From Amycolatopsis acidicola (GTDB taxonomy: Bacteria; Actinomycetota; Actinomycetes; Mycobacteriales; Pseudonocardiaceae), in NCBI RefSeq assembly GCF_007713735.2, contig NZ_VMNW02000002.1:62001-126000 (forward strand): a stretch of DNA of 64,000 nt, in the 5' to 3' direction. Positions 17,049 through 25,956 of the stretch are shown in pieces. Made by a program: the position numbers and the translations under genes. Under the pieces are notes generated by a model. That model saw only the letters and a program-made list of their open reading frames with translations, had not been told where the DNA came from and did not search any database. The first letter of the stretch is position 1. Each line of letters opens with the position of its first letter.

Positions 17049-18155
17049 ATGAGAAGCATCGTGATCATCGGTGGCGGCATCGCGGGTGCCGCCACCGCGC
17101 TCGCCGCGGCCAAGGCCGGGCTGTCGCCGGTGGTGTTCGAAGCTCATCCGGCGAGCGGTGAGGACATCGGCGCGTTCCTCACGCTGGCGCCCAACGGGTT
17201 CGCGGCGCTCCGGGAGCTGGGCGTGGCGGACGCGGTGGCGGCCGCGGCGTTCCCGATGACGGAGCTGTCGGTGCTCGCGCGCACGGGCGAGGTGGTGGCG
17301 AGCCGTCCGACGAGCGACAGCTTCACGTTGCGGCGGGCGGAGTTGTGCCGGGTGCTGCAGACGGAGGCGATCGGCCGGGGAATCCCGCTGCACCACGGAA
17401 AACGGCTCGTGACGGTGCGCGAGGACGAGGACGGGGTGACAGCGGAGTTCGCCGATGGTGAGTCCGTGCGAGGGGATCTGCTGGTCGGGGCCGACGGGCT
17501 GCGCTCGGCCGTGCGCGGTCTGCTCGACGACTCCGTCGTGCCGCGGTATGCCGGGCAGCGGGTGTTCTACGGGCATACGGCCAAGGCCGCGCCGTCGGAG
17601 CCGGGGCGCATGGTGATGGTCCGGGGCAGTTCGGTCGCCTTCGGCTACACCGTCTCCCCCGCCCGCGAAACGTACTGGTTCGGGCGCACGCACGGCGATG
17701 AGCTCTCCCCGGCGGAGATGGCCGCGCCGGGCTGGCGTGATCACCTGGTCGAGTTGCTGCGGGACGACGCGACTCCGGCGGCGGAGATCGTGGCCGCTAC
17801 CGCGGAACCGTTGCTGGTGACCAATACGTGGGACCTGCCCGCCGTGCCGCGCTGGCGGACCGGGCGGGTGGTCCTCGTCGGCGATGCGGCGCACGCGGCT
17901 TCGCCCGCGACCGGCCAGGGCGCGTCGATGGCCGTCGAGGATGCGATCGTCCTGGCGAAAGCGTTGCGGGACACGGCGAACCCGCTCGAGGTGTACGAGC
18001 GGCTGCGCCGCCCCCGGGCGGAAGCCAACGTGGCGGCAAGCGCGCGGATGACGGCGGGCGCGACCGACACGGTGCCGCGCGTCGGATCCGCCCGCCGCCC
18101 CGCCGACGGCGCGGTGGAGCGGATGCTGGCGTGGGACGCGGTGCTGGAGGACTGA
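17049..18155 (+). CDS. FAD-dependent monooxygenase (PHBH fold)
   Basis: A 368-aa flavoprotein with GGGIAGAATAL (residues 8-18), GADGLRSAVR near 150 and VGDAAHAASPATGQGASMAVEDA near 280, the three canonical FAD motifs of class A monooxygenases. It starts 35 bp after the aminomutase gene behind a GGGGG ribosome-binding site, so it may be co-transcribed with it, although a TATCGT hexamer in the gap could give it its own start. Substrate unknown. It differs clearly from the monooxygenase at 2061-3152 and is not a local duplicate. Confidence 0.88.
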   Translation: MRSIVIIGGGIAGAATALAAAKAGLSPVVFEAHPASGEDIGAFLTLAPNGFAALRELGVADAVAAAAFPMTELSVLARTGEVVASRPTSDSFTLRRAELCRVLQTEAIGRGIPLHHGKRLVTVREDEDGVTAEFADGESVRGDLLVGADGLRSAVRGLLDDSVVPRYAGQRVFYGHTAKAAPSEPGRMVMVRGSSVAFGYTVSPARETYWFGRTHGDELSPAEMAAPGWRDHLVELLRDDATPAAEIVAATAEPLLVTNTWDLPAVPRWRTGRVVLVGDAAHAASPATGQGASMAVEDAIVLAKALRDTANPLEVYERLRRPRAEANVAASARMTAGATDTVPRVGSARRPADGAVERMLAWDAVLED

Positions 18156-18226
18156 GTCGGGTTCGGCGGGCTGGGTCGGCAGGCCTCCGGGGCGACGGGT
18201 TTCCCAGGCCGACCTCGTATGCCCCT

Positions 18227-18787
18227 TCAACCCCGGCACAACAGACGGTGCTCTTCGAGTAGACGCAGCACCTGCTCGGCCGCGGCGTCCTCGTCGATAC
18301 CCGTCGTGTCGAGGCGGAGTTCCGGGGAGGCTGGTTCCTCGTACACGGCGTCGACCCCGGTGAGGCCGTGTAGGCGGCCTGCGCGGGCCTGGGCGTAGAG
18401 GCCTTTCGGGTCGCGGCGGGCGCATTCGGCGACCGGCGTGGCCACGTGCACTTCGAGCAGGACCGAGCCGCGCTGTTCGTGGTGGCGGCGCACGGTGCGG
18501 CGGGTCCGCGCGTAGGGGGTGATCACCGGCACGAGCACCAGCACCCGGTGCCGCGCCAGCAGTTCGGCGACGAAGCCGACGCGGGTGCCGTGGGTTTCCC
18601 TGTCCCGCGCGGAGAACCCGAGGTCTGCGGAGAGGGTGGCGCGCAGCTCGTCCCCGTCGAGGATCGCGACCTCCACGGCACCGGCCAGGCGCGCCGCGAC
18701 GGCGCGGGCGAGCGTGCTCTTCCCGGCTCCGGGCAGGCCGGTGAGCCACACGGTGGCGCCACGGGTCAGCCGGGGCATGACCGACAT
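18227..18787 (-). CDS. cysC: Adenylylsulfate (APS) kinase
   Basis: A 186-aa APS kinase. P-loop GLPGAGKST near residue 16, DGDELRATLS, and the C-terminal GLYAQARAGRLHGLTGVDAVYEEP block are diagnostic. It phosphorylates APS to PAPS, the sulfate donor. The start was set at MSVMPRL, which has a GGAGGG ribosome-binding site; the frame is open upstream. No ATP sulfurylase genes are adjacent, but a sulfotransferase-like gene is divergent 129 bp away, suggesting a dedicated PAPS supply. Convergent with the FAD monooxygenase. Confidence 0.93.
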   Translation of the reverse strand: MSVMPRLTRGATVWLTGLPGAGKSTLARAVAARLAGAVEVAILDGDELRATLSADLGFSARDRETHGTRVGFVAELLARHRVLVLVPVITPYARTRRTVRRHHEQRGSVLLEVHVATPVAECARRDPKGLYAQARAGRLHGLTGVDAVYEEPASPELRLDTTGIDEDAAAEQVLRLLEEHRLLCRG

Positions 18788-18902
18788 CGAGCTCGTCCCT
18801 CCTTCACCGGCAGCGTCCACTTTGTACCGCGCCGGGCCGGGAATCCGGGCGTTTCCCAGGGATCTCCCAAGAAACTGCCAACGGTTTCCCAGCACGCCTG
18901 CC

Positions 18903-18908
18903 TACGGT
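18903..18908 (+). promoter_or_regulatory. -10 element (TACGGT) for the sulfotransferase-like gene
   Basis: TACGGT lies eight bases before the ATG at 18917 and there is no Shine-Dalgarno sequence, so the transcript is probably leaderless. Confidence 0.5.
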
Positions 18909-18916
18909 GGTGACCC

Positions 18917-20053
18917 ATGCCCCGTCGCGTCTACCTGCACGTCGGACTGCCCAAGACCGGCACCACGCTGATCCAGGAACTGTTGTGGCACAACCGGTCC
19001 ACGCTGGCCGGTGCGGGCGTGCTGTACCCGGGGTACGTGCACGCGGCGCAGTTCCACGCGGCGCTGGACCTGCAGCCCGAGCGCTATCGCGACTGGCACG
19101 AGCCCGCGGCGGCCGGTGCGTGGGACAGGCTGGCCGAGCACATCCGTTCGTGGCCGGGCACGTCGGTGGTCTCGTGTGAACTGCTCGCGCCCGCGACGTC
19201 GAAGCAAGTGCGGCGGGTCACCGAAGCGCTGGCGGGGCTCGAGGTGCACGTGGTGTGCACGGCGCGGGACCTGGCGCGGCAGATTCCCTCGGTGTGGCAG
19301 GAAAACGTCAAAACCGGGCAACGGGGCTCGCTGCCGGAGCTGGTGCACGCACTGCGCACCGGTGAGCCCGCCGAGACCAGCGGCTTGTTCTGGGATTACC
19401 AGGACCTGACCCAGATCTTGCGGACCTGGGGTGCCGGGCTGCCGCCGGAGCGGGTGCACGTCGTCACGGTGCCGCAGGCGGGCCCGAACGTGTGGCCGCG
19501 GTTCGCGTCGGTGCTCGGGGTGCGTGCCGCGATGCAGCCGCCGTCGCGCGACGGGGCGGACAACGTGTCGCTCGGCGCGGTCGAGACGGAGTTCCTGCGC
19601 CGCCTCAACGGTGTGGTGGACGTGGGCTGGGCCCGGTACGCCGCCGTGGTGAAAGACCAGGTGGCGCAACAGGTTCTGGCGCAGCGCCGCGATACTCGCC
19701 GCATCACGTTGCCCGCGGAGGAGTATCCGTGGCTGCGCAAGCAGGCGCAGCAGTTCATCGACGAGATCCGTGAAGCGCGCTACGACGTGGTCGGTGATCT
19801 CGCGGACCTGCTGCCCGCCGAACCGGCCGATGCGGGTGGCCTCCCGGACCCGTCACCACAGGAGCTGCTGGACGCCGCCATCGACACCGTGGCCGCGCTG
19901 GTGCCCCGGCTGCCGGAGGAATGGCCGCCGAACCCGCCCGGCCTCAAGGACACGCTCGTGACCCTGTCCGAACGGCACCCGGCCGTGATGGCGATGCGTC
20001 GCGGCTATTGGAAGGGCAAGGCACGAATCTCGTGGGCGCGCCGCCGCGGCTAA
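18917..20053 (+). CDS. Sulfotransferase-like protein
   Basis: A 378-aa protein beginning RRVYLHVGLPKTGTTLIQELL; PKTGTT (residues 12-17) is the 5'-PSB loop that binds PAPS in sulfotransferases. CTARDLARQIPSVWQE near residue 115 fits the 3'-phosphate-binding Arg/Ser region. The rest is weakly conserved, and a basic C-terminus (KGKARISWARRRG) ends the protein. The pairing with cysC supports a PAPS-dependent sulfation role, perhaps on a cell-surface glycan or lipid; the acceptor is unknown. Leaderless ATG start. Confidence 0.72.
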   Translation: MPRRVYLHVGLPKTGTTLIQELLWHNRSTLAGAGVLYPGYVHAAQFHAALDLQPERYRDWHEPAAAGAWDRLAEHIRSWPGTSVVSCELLAPATSKQVRRVTEALAGLEVHVVCTARDLARQIPSVWQENVKTGQRGSLPELVHALRTGEPAETSGLFWDYQDLTQILRTWGAGLPPERVHVVTVPQAGPNVWPRFASVLGVRAAMQPPSRDGADNVSLGAVETEFLRRLNGVVDVGWARYAAVVKDQVAQQVLAQRRDTRRITLPAEEYPWLRKQAQQFIDEIREARYDVVGDLADLLPAEPADAGGLPDPSPQELLDAAIDTVAALVPRLPEEWPPNPPGLKDTLVTLSERHPAVMAMRRGYWKGKARISWARRRG

Positions 20054-20057
20054 GACA

Positions 20058-21179
20058 CTAGCGTGCCGCGTGCGTGACCCCGGCGAGCGCGCGGAGCCCG
20101 TCGGCCAGTTCGCCCGTACGCTCGCAGTGGCGGGTGGCCGCGGCGGCCATCTCCTTCCAGCGCCCGGGATCGGCGATGAGCTGGCGCACCGCGGCGGCCA
20201 GTTCCCCGTCGCGTTCGCAGACGATCGCGAGTCCGGCCTCGGCCATCAGCTCGGCGTTCGCGCGGCCGTGCGCGGCGATCGGCCGGTGCATCAGGACGGG
20301 CCGCCCACACGCCAGCGCCTCTAGTCCCGTCGCGCCGCCCGCGTTGGTGACCACGACGTCGGCGGCCACGGTGTAGGCGGGCATCTCGTCGGTCCAGCCG
20401 AGCAGCCGCAGCCGGGGCTCACGCTCGGCCAGGGGGCGCAGCCGTTCCAGCAGCTGGGTGTTGCGGCCGCACACCACCACGGGCACGACGTCCGGGTGCG
20501 CGTCGAGCAGTTCCGCAGCGGCGTCCTCGACGTCCCCGAAACCCAGCGACCCACAGGACACGAGCGCCAGGAAGGATCCCTGGGGCAGGCCGAGCCGGGC
20601 GCGGGCCGCGTCCTGGTCTCCGGGCCGGAAAGCGGTGCGGACCGGGGGCGCGGACACGGCCACCTCGGCGTCGGGCACGCACCGCAGCGCGGGTTCGACG
20701 GCGCGCTCGTGCATCACGAGGTTGAGGTCGATGTCGCGGTAGACCCAGAACGGGTGCGGGGCGAAGTCGGAGATCCACGCGCCGGCGGGCATGGGGAGCC
20801 GGTGGTGGCGGCGCAGCCAGGCCAGCCCGGCGGTGCCGAGCGGGTAGGTCGAGAGCACGATGTCCGGGGCGTATTCGGCGATGCGGGGCGCCAGCCGCCG
20901 CCCGCTCCACACGCCGACGAACCGTTTGGACGACTCCGCGAACCAGTGCCAGCGCCAGAGCGCGCGGTAGAAGAGTTCATACAGCCACGGGGTTTTCTGC
21001 ACGTTGGACACGTAGATCCAGCGGAACAGGGGGCCGACGCCGGAGCCCATCACGTCCAGGGCGTCGAGCCACCGGATCTCCGCGTCCGGCCAGAGGTGCC
21101 CGATGCTGTCCTGCAGTGCCCGCCCCGTGGCGTTGTGCCCTTCCCCCATCGCCGCGGAAACGATCAGCACCTTGTTCAT
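20058..21179 (-). CDS. MGDG-synthase/MurG-type glycosyltransferase
   Basis: A 373-aa GT28-type transferase. The N-terminal domain begins VLIVSAAMGEGHNATGRAL (MGDG-synthase N-domain motif, lipid-acceptor side). The C-terminal Rossmann domain has LVSCGSLGFG near 205, VVVCGRN, and TNAGGATGLEALACGRPVLMHRPIAAHG (285-312), the nucleotide-sugar site. Such enzymes glycosylate diacylglycerol or other lipids at the inner membrane face. The ATG overlaps the stop of the DMT-family gene in an ATGA. It ends 4 bp from the convergent sulfotransferase-like gene. Confidence 0.85.
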   Translation of the reverse strand: MNKVLIVSAAMGEGHNATGRALQDSIGHLWPDAEIRWLDALDVMGSGVGPLFRWIYVSNVQKTPWLYELFYRALWRWHWFAESSKRFVGVWSGRRLAPRIAEYAPDIVLSTYPLGTAGLAWLRRHHRLPMPAGAWISDFAPHPFWVYRDIDLNLVMHERAVEPALRCVPDAEVAVSAPPVRTAFRPGDQDAARARLGLPQGSFLALVSCGSLGFGDVEDAAAELLDAHPDVVPVVVCGRNTQLLERLRPLAEREPRLRLLGWTDEMPAYTVAADVVVTNAGGATGLEALACGRPVLMHRPIAAHGRANAELMAEAGLAIVCERDGELAAAVRQLIADPGRWKEMAAAATRHCERTGELADGLRALAGVTHAAR

Positions 21180-22108
21180 GCCGCTCCTTTGCTCGCCTTC
21201 AGCCCGGCCGCGGTGTCGGGGCCGGGCTGTACCTGGTCGAGGTGTGATGCACGACTGGACAGCAGGGCGATCCCGACGATGACCACGGCGCCGGCGATCG
21301 CTTCCCCGGCGAGCGCGCCGGGGCCGGAGCTGGCGGTCTCCCCCATCCACCAGACCCCGATCGCGACGCCGACGAGCGGGTCGAGCGCGGTGATCACGGC
21401 GAGCGCGGGGGTCAGGAACCGGCCCTGCTGGAAGGTGTTCTGGCTGAGCAGGAACCCCAGTGGCCCGACGACGCAGACCAGGTAGAGGGTCCAGTTCTGG
21501 AAGGGTTCGGCCAGCCCGCTCCTGGCCTGCCCGGCGACGATCTTCATCAGCCCGGCGGTGACGCCGTAGAGCGCGCCGGTGGCCACGGCCAGCCCGAGCA
21601 CTCGCGCGGAGCCGCGCGCGAGGAGGGCGACGACGAGCGCGACGAGGGTGAGCAGGGTGAGGCCGATGGCGAGTGGCAGGGGTCGGGTGCCGCTGGTGAA
21701 GCTGTCGGCGTTGCCGCTGGGGCGGGCGACGAGCAGGAACGCGGCGAGCCCGGCGATGCAGATCAGCGAGCCGGCGACCATCACGCCGTCGAGCGGGCGG
21801 TGTTCGAGCCGGGCGGAGATCACCCCGGCGAACACCAGTGACGTGATCAGCAGGGGCTGGACCACGAGCAGCGGCGCGAACGCGAGGGCGACCAGCTGCA
21901 GGGCGAGCCCGGCGCCGGTGGCGATCATGCCGATCAGCCACAGCGGGCGGTGCGCGAGACCGCGCAGGAGCCCGGGGTCGAGGATCTTCCCGACGGCCAC
22001 TTCCTTGGTGGCCCTGGCCTGTGCCGCGCTGGCCAGCCCCATACTGGCCGCGCCCACCACCGCGGCCGGCACCGCCAGCAGCAGTGAGGTGCCGGTCGAC
22101 GACACCAT
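21176..22108 (-). CDS. DMT/EamA-superfamily membrane protein
   Basis: A 310-aa protein with about nine or ten hydrophobic helices (for example WLIGMIATGAGLALQLVALAF and ALAIGLTLLTLVALVVALLA-like segments) and the two-repeat layout of DMT transporters; PLLVVQPLLITSLVFAG is typical of actinobacterial relatives. A metabolite, lipid-linked sugar or cation could be moved. It is the first gene of a two-gene unit with the glycosyltransferase (4-nt overlap), so a flippase or export role for that enzyme's product is possible, but is inference. Confidence 0.82.
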   Translation of the reverse strand: MVSSTGTSLLLAVPAAVVGAASMGLASAAQARATKEVAVGKILDPGLLRGLAHRPLWLIGMIATGAGLALQLVALAFAPLLVVQPLLITSLVFAGVISARLEHRPLDGVMVAGSLICIAGLAAFLLVARPSGNADSFTSGTRPLPLAIGLTLLTLVALVVALLARGSARVLGLAVATGALYGVTAGLMKIVAGQARSGLAEPFQNWTLYLVCVVGPLGFLLSQNTFQQGRFLTPALAVITALDPLVGVAIGVWWMGETASSGPGALAGEAIAGAVVIVGIALLSSRASHLDQVQPGPDTAAGLKASKGAA

Positions 22109-22191
22109 CCAGCCCCTACCTTTCCTGGCGTGGGGTTCCTGTGAGGTTCCGTCCCGACCCTAGCCCAACGCGGCCCGCGGCGAAGCGATCA

Positions 22192-22563
22192 TCAGCGGGG
22201 AATTCGTTGCCGGAGAACGTGGTTGAGCAATTCTCCGCCACGATCGAGACAATCGCGGCAAATGACCGCGTGACCTTGGGTGCAGCTCATCCGCGGCAGT
22301 GGCCGGTGCCTGCCGAAGAAACTGCGGCGGACGCTGCGGTCGCAGAATTCGCAGGCGTCCGATCCCGCGCTGACGACGCGCACCAGGCTGGTGCCGCCCC
22401 GGCTGCGGCGTTCGCGCCCGTCGCGGACCAGCGCCAGCCCTGCTTCGAGGCAGGACGGGCAGATCGGCCCGAGTGGTCCTGGCGCCCGGTGCTCGCCGGG
22501 ACCGGATTTCCGGCCGCAGAACCGGCAGGCGGCGCCTCTTCCGTTGCATGCGCGCTCGGCCAT
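22192..22563 (-). CDS. Small protein with ClpX-type C4 zinc finger plus second Cys-rich finger
   Basis: A 123-aa protein. C13-x2-C16-x18-C35-x2-C38 has exactly the spacing of the N-terminal zinc finger of ClpX, which recruits adaptors and dimerises, and ends ICPSCLEAGLAL like ClpX. A second cluster follows (CEFC near 71, then CxxGHAVICRDC). There is no AAA+ domain. The ATG at MAERAC has a GGAAGGGG ribosome-binding site; the frame is open upstream but without coding character. The gene is divergent from the FtsX-type permease. Role unknown; it could bind ClpX partners or DNA. Confidence 0.72.
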   Translation of the reverse strand: MAERACNGRGAACRFCGRKSGPGEHRAPGPLGPICPSCLEAGLALVRDGRERRSRGGTSLVRVVSAGSDACEFCDRSVRRSFFGRHRPLPRMSCTQGHAVICRDCLDRGGELLNHVLRQRIPR

Positions 22564-22706
22564 CGCGTGCACCCCTTCCCCGTGACACTCCCGGTTTCCG
22601 TGTTCCACCGGACGTGCCGGGTGAAACTCCGCCGCGGGACACGGGCAGGCAACGGATTTCCCCGGAACGGGGGACCTGGTGGATCTTCCGGGAGTAGCGT
22701 TCCCCC

Positions 22707-25289
22707 ATGCGCGAGAGCCGGGGGATCTCCTTGCCGTGGCGGCGTTCGCCACGCGCCGCGTGGTCCAGTCCACTGACGCTGTTCGTCGCCGCGGTGACCG
22801 CGTTGCTGTCGTGTTTCCTGGCGACGTCGGCGGTGCTGATCGCGGCCGCGTCGGGCGGCGCGGCGATGGACTACCTGGCGGGCAACGCGTGCCCCGACCA
22901 GTACGGCCCGGTGGTGAGCAAGGCCGCGATCTCCCCGGCGAAGGTGCCCGCGGTGCTCGACACCGTGCAGCGGCAGGCGGCCGCGCACGGGTTCCCGCAG
23001 CCGGTCGCCGGGATGTACGCGGGCCCGTTCCTGCCGGTGTCGTTCGGGGACTCCGGTGGGCACAAGGTCACGCTCGGCTACCGGGACGACGCGGTCGCGC
23101 ACCTGGACAACGTGCGGAACACCGGGCGAGCCGGATTGCTCGTCGGGGACGGTCTCACGAAGCTGGCGCCCGTCGCGCCCGGTGACAGCGTGCAGTACCG
23201 GTGGGCCGCGCTGCCCGCCGTGACCGGCGTGTACCACGACCTGAGCGTGCCGCCGCCGCGCTGGTGGTGTTCCCAGCAGAACAGCGCGACGATCTACGCC
23301 TACGCCAACGACCCGGTGCAGACGGTCATGATGGCCACCGACCGGCAGACGTTTCTCGACGCGGCGCGCGCGGTGCATCTGACCGGGGTGTCGCTCACGG
23401 CGGGCTTCTACCTCGGCACCCCGCGCACCACTGAGCAGGCGCGGGACGACCTGGACCGGTCGAAGGCGCTGATCTCCGGCATCCAGGCCGATCTCGCCCG
23501 GCAGGGGCTCGGCGACGCGGTGTCGATGCAGCTGCCGTTCGAGCATTCGGTGCAGCTGGCCGAGGAGGCCGAGTCGCATGTGCTCGTGTCGATCCTGCCG
23601 CTGGCCGCGATCAGTGTGCTGGTCGGCTGCGGCGGGATCGTGACGGTCGCGTTGCAGTGGTATCAGCGGCGCTACCCGGCGCTGCGGCTGCTCGCCGCGC
23701 GCGGCGCGAGCCCGCCGGCGCTGGGTGGGCTCGCGGTGGCGGAGCTGGGCCTGCCGGTTCTCGTCGGTGGTGTCGTCGGGATCGTCGTGGCGCGCTTCAC
23801 CACCGGCATGTACGCGCCGCCGGGGCAGATCGCGTCCGGGCCGCAGATCCGTGCCGTGCTGGTGGCCGCCGGGGTGCTGGTGTTCTGTCTGGTGGTGCTG
23901 GGCGCGGTCGCGGGGTGGCGGGCGCATCGCGAGTTCCAGGTCGGGCGCCGGGCGCGCGCGAGCGGGCGCTGGCGGTGGCTGGTGTTCTTCCCGTGGGAGC
24001 TGCTGACGGCCGCGACCGCGTACCTGGGCTGGTCGCGGTTGTCCGGGTACGGGACGTCGAAGCTGGGCACGCCGCTGGCGCAGGTGGATCCGCTCGCGCT
24101 GACCTATCCGGTGTTCGTGGTGCTGACCGCGGGTTTGCTGGTCGCGCGGATCGCGTGGCTGCTGCTGCGGGCCTCGCACCGGGTGCGGGTGTGGTCGAAA
24201 CCATCGCTGCAGCTGGCGATCCGGCGCCTCGCCAGTGCCCGGGCGCCGGTGGTCGGGGTGCTCGTGGTGGGCGTGCTGGCGATCGGGACGCTCGCCGCGG
24301 GCAGCGGGATCGCCTCGGGACAGCGCACCGCGCTCGACACGAAGAGCGGCATCCTGGTCGGCGCCACCACCCGGGTGGACGTGGAGACCTCGCTCGGGCT
24401 CGGCCGCGCGCCGATGCCGGAAGCCTTACGGGACACCAGCTCGCTCATCGGCCAGACCACCGGCACCGGCAGCGTCGTTCTCGTCGTCGACCCGGAAACC
24501 CTTACCCGCACGGCTTATCTCGGCAGTCTGCGCGACGACGTGGAGGCGCTGCTGCCGAAGCTGGCGCATCCGGTAGCGGGCGGGATCCCCGCGATCCGCA
24601 TCGCGCACGGAAGCACCCAGTCGACGGCGTTGCCGGGTCTGCCGCCGGCGGTCGTGGTCGGGGATCTGCCGTGGTTCCCGGTGCTGGGCGAGAACATCGG
24701 CTACGTCGTGTCGCGCGACGCGCTGACCCCGGCACAGCTGGACACGATCCCGCGCTGGACGCTGCTGTCGAGCAGTTCGCTGGAGCAAGTCTCGGCCGCG
24801 CTGGGCGCGCAGGGGCAGACGCTGACGAACCGGGCGACGCAGGCGACCGCGCTCGACGCGCTGCCCTTCTACGTCGTGGAGTGGACGTTCTCGTTCGTCA
24901 CCGTTCTCGGCGGGGTGCTGGGGGTGGTGGCGGTGCTCGGGTTGTTCGTCGCCGTCGAGGTGCGGCGGCGGCAGAACGCGCTCGCCGGGGCGCTCGTGCT
25001 GCGGATGGGCCTGGGCGTGCGGGCATTGTTCGGCAGTCACGTGCTGGAGCTGGGTGCGCTGGCCGGGCTCGCGGTGCTCGCCGGGATCGGCTGCGGTGTG
25101 GGCGTGGCGGCGGTCGCCGTGCCCCGGTTCGATCCCGTGCGCTGGCTGGCGCCGGGTTCGGTGCTGCCGGACCAGACGGCGTTCGTGCTCGCCGTGCTGG
25201 CCGCGGGTGTGCTGGTGGTGCTGCTCGCGGCGTCGATCGCGGTGCGTTCAGTGCGCACCGCCCGGACCGCGGAGTTGCTGCGTGGCTGA
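22707..25289 (+). CDS. FtsX-type ABC transporter permease
   Basis: An 860-aa membrane protein. One N-terminal helix (about 23-47) is followed by a large extracytoplasmic domain (50-285), three or four helices (290-410, ALRLLAARGASPPALGGLAVAELGLPVL), further helices, a second external domain (about 545-720) and three C-terminal helices (730-850, with LAGALVLRMGLGVRALFGSHVLELGAL cut by charged loops). The duplicated FtsX layout fits MacB/LolCDE-like exporters or signalling ABC proteins. TAGCGT lies six bases before the ATG, so the gene may be leaderless. It contains a TTA codon at 24426-24428. It overlaps the first ATPase by 8 nt. Confidence 0.85.
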   Translation: MRESRGISLPWRRSPRAAWSSPLTLFVAAVTALLSCFLATSAVLIAAASGGAAMDYLAGNACPDQYGPVVSKAAISPAKVPAVLDTVQRQAAAHGFPQPVAGMYAGPFLPVSFGDSGGHKVTLGYRDDAVAHLDNVRNTGRAGLLVGDGLTKLAPVAPGDSVQYRWAALPAVTGVYHDLSVPPPRWWCSQQNSATIYAYANDPVQTVMMATDRQTFLDAARAVHLTGVSLTAGFYLGTPRTTEQARDDLDRSKALISGIQADLARQGLGDAVSMQLPFEHSVQLAEEAESHVLVSILPLAAISVLVGCGGIVTVALQWYQRRYPALRLLAARGASPPALGGLAVAELGLPVLVGGVVGIVVARFTTGMYAPPGQIASGPQIRAVLVAAGVLVFCLVVLGAVAGWRAHREFQVGRRARASGRWRWLVFFPWELLTAATAYLGWSRLSGYGTSKLGTPLAQVDPLALTYPVFVVLTAGLLVARIAWLLLRASHRVRVWSKPSLQLAIRRLASARAPVVGVLVVGVLAIGTLAAGSGIASGQRTALDTKSGILVGATTRVDVETSLGLGRAPMPEALRDTSSLIGQTTGTGSVVLVVDPETLTRTAYLGSLRDDVEALLPKLAHPVAGGIPAIRIAHGSTQSTALPGLPPAVVVGDLPWFPVLGENIGYVVSRDALTPAQLDTIPRWTLLSSSSLEQVSAALGAQGQTLTNRATQATALDALPFYVVEWTFSFVTVLGGVLGVVAVLGLFVAVEVRRRQNALAGALVLRMGLGVRALFGSHVLELGALAGLAVLAGIGCGVGVAAVAVPRFDPVRWLAPGSVLPDQTAFVLAVLAAGVLVVLLAASIAVRSVRTARTAELLRG

Positions 25290-25956
25290 CATCTTCGAGC
25301 TGACCGGGATCGGCGTGGACTACCGGACTCCCGCGGGTGTGGTGACCGGGCTGGACGACGTGACGCTGCGGGTGCCGGCGGGCGGGATCACGGTGTTCGC
25401 GGGCCCGTCGGGGTCGGGCAAGTCGACGTTGCTGCGCGTGCTGGGCCTGTTCGAACGCCCGGCGCGGGGGACGCTGCGGTTCGACGGCGTGGACACCGCG
25501 ACGCTGCGCCACTCCGGGCGGCGGGCGTTGCGGCGGGACAGGCTGGGGCAGGTTTTCCAGAACCCGCCGGAGAATCTGCTCGACTACCTCTCGGTCGCGG
25601 ACAACCTCCGCGCCGCCGCCCAGTCCGCCCGCCGTTGCTGCGACCCGGACGAGATCCTCGGGCAGCTGGGGCTGGAAGGCACCGGCGAGTGGCAGGTTTC
25701 GGCGTTGTCCGGCGGGCAGCAGCAGCGGCTGGCGTTCGGCTGCGCGCTCGCGCGCGGGTCGTCGGTGATCCTGGCCGACGAGCCGACGTCCCAGCTGGAC
25801 GAGGCGTCGGCCGATCTGGTGCTGGGCACCTTGCGGTATCTGGCGGAACGGGAGTTCGCGGTGCTGGTCGCCTCGCACGACGACCGGTTGATCGCGCTGG
25901 GGTCCCGGGTCGCGCGGTTGCGGGACGGGCGGCTGGAAGGGGTGGAGCGACGATGA
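25282..25956 (+). CDS. ABC transporter ATP-binding protein (canonical)
   Basis: A 224-aa LolD/MacB-type ATPase. Walker A GPSGSGKST near residue 40, Q-loop QVFQNPPENL, intact signature LSGGQQQRLAFG near 143, Walker B VILADEPTSQLD near 163 and switch His in VASHDD. The GTG start lies inside the end of the permease gene (8-nt overlap) and the stop overlaps the next ATPase in ATGA, so all three are translationally coupled. It should energise the FtsX-type permease. Confidence 0.9.
   Translation: MADIFELTGIGVDYRTPAGVVTGLDDVTLRVPAGGITVFAGPSGSGKSTLLRVLGLFERPARGTLRFDGVDTATLRHSGRRALRRDRLGQVFQNPPENLLDYLSVADNLRAAAQSARRCCDPDEILGQLGLEGTGEWQVSALSGGQQQRLAFGCALARGSSVILADEPTSQLDEASADLVLGTLRYLAEREFAVLVASHDDRLIALGSRVARLRDGRLEGVERR

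Noticed and set aside
18174..18214. GGTCGGC/GCCGACC pair between the FAD monooxygenase and cysC as a terminator
   Set aside because: Only a 7-bp stem with a long loop; too weak to call in such GC-rich DNA.
17025..18749. Long minus-strand frame opposite the FAD monooxygenase
   Set aside because: Low-complexity Arg/Pro/Gly translation with no domain motifs.
20058..21941. A 627-residue frame giving the glycosyltransferase a long N-terminal extension
   Set aside because: The extension lies in another frame of the DMT-family gene; the ATG at 21179 overlaps that gene's stop and begins the recognised N-terminal motif.
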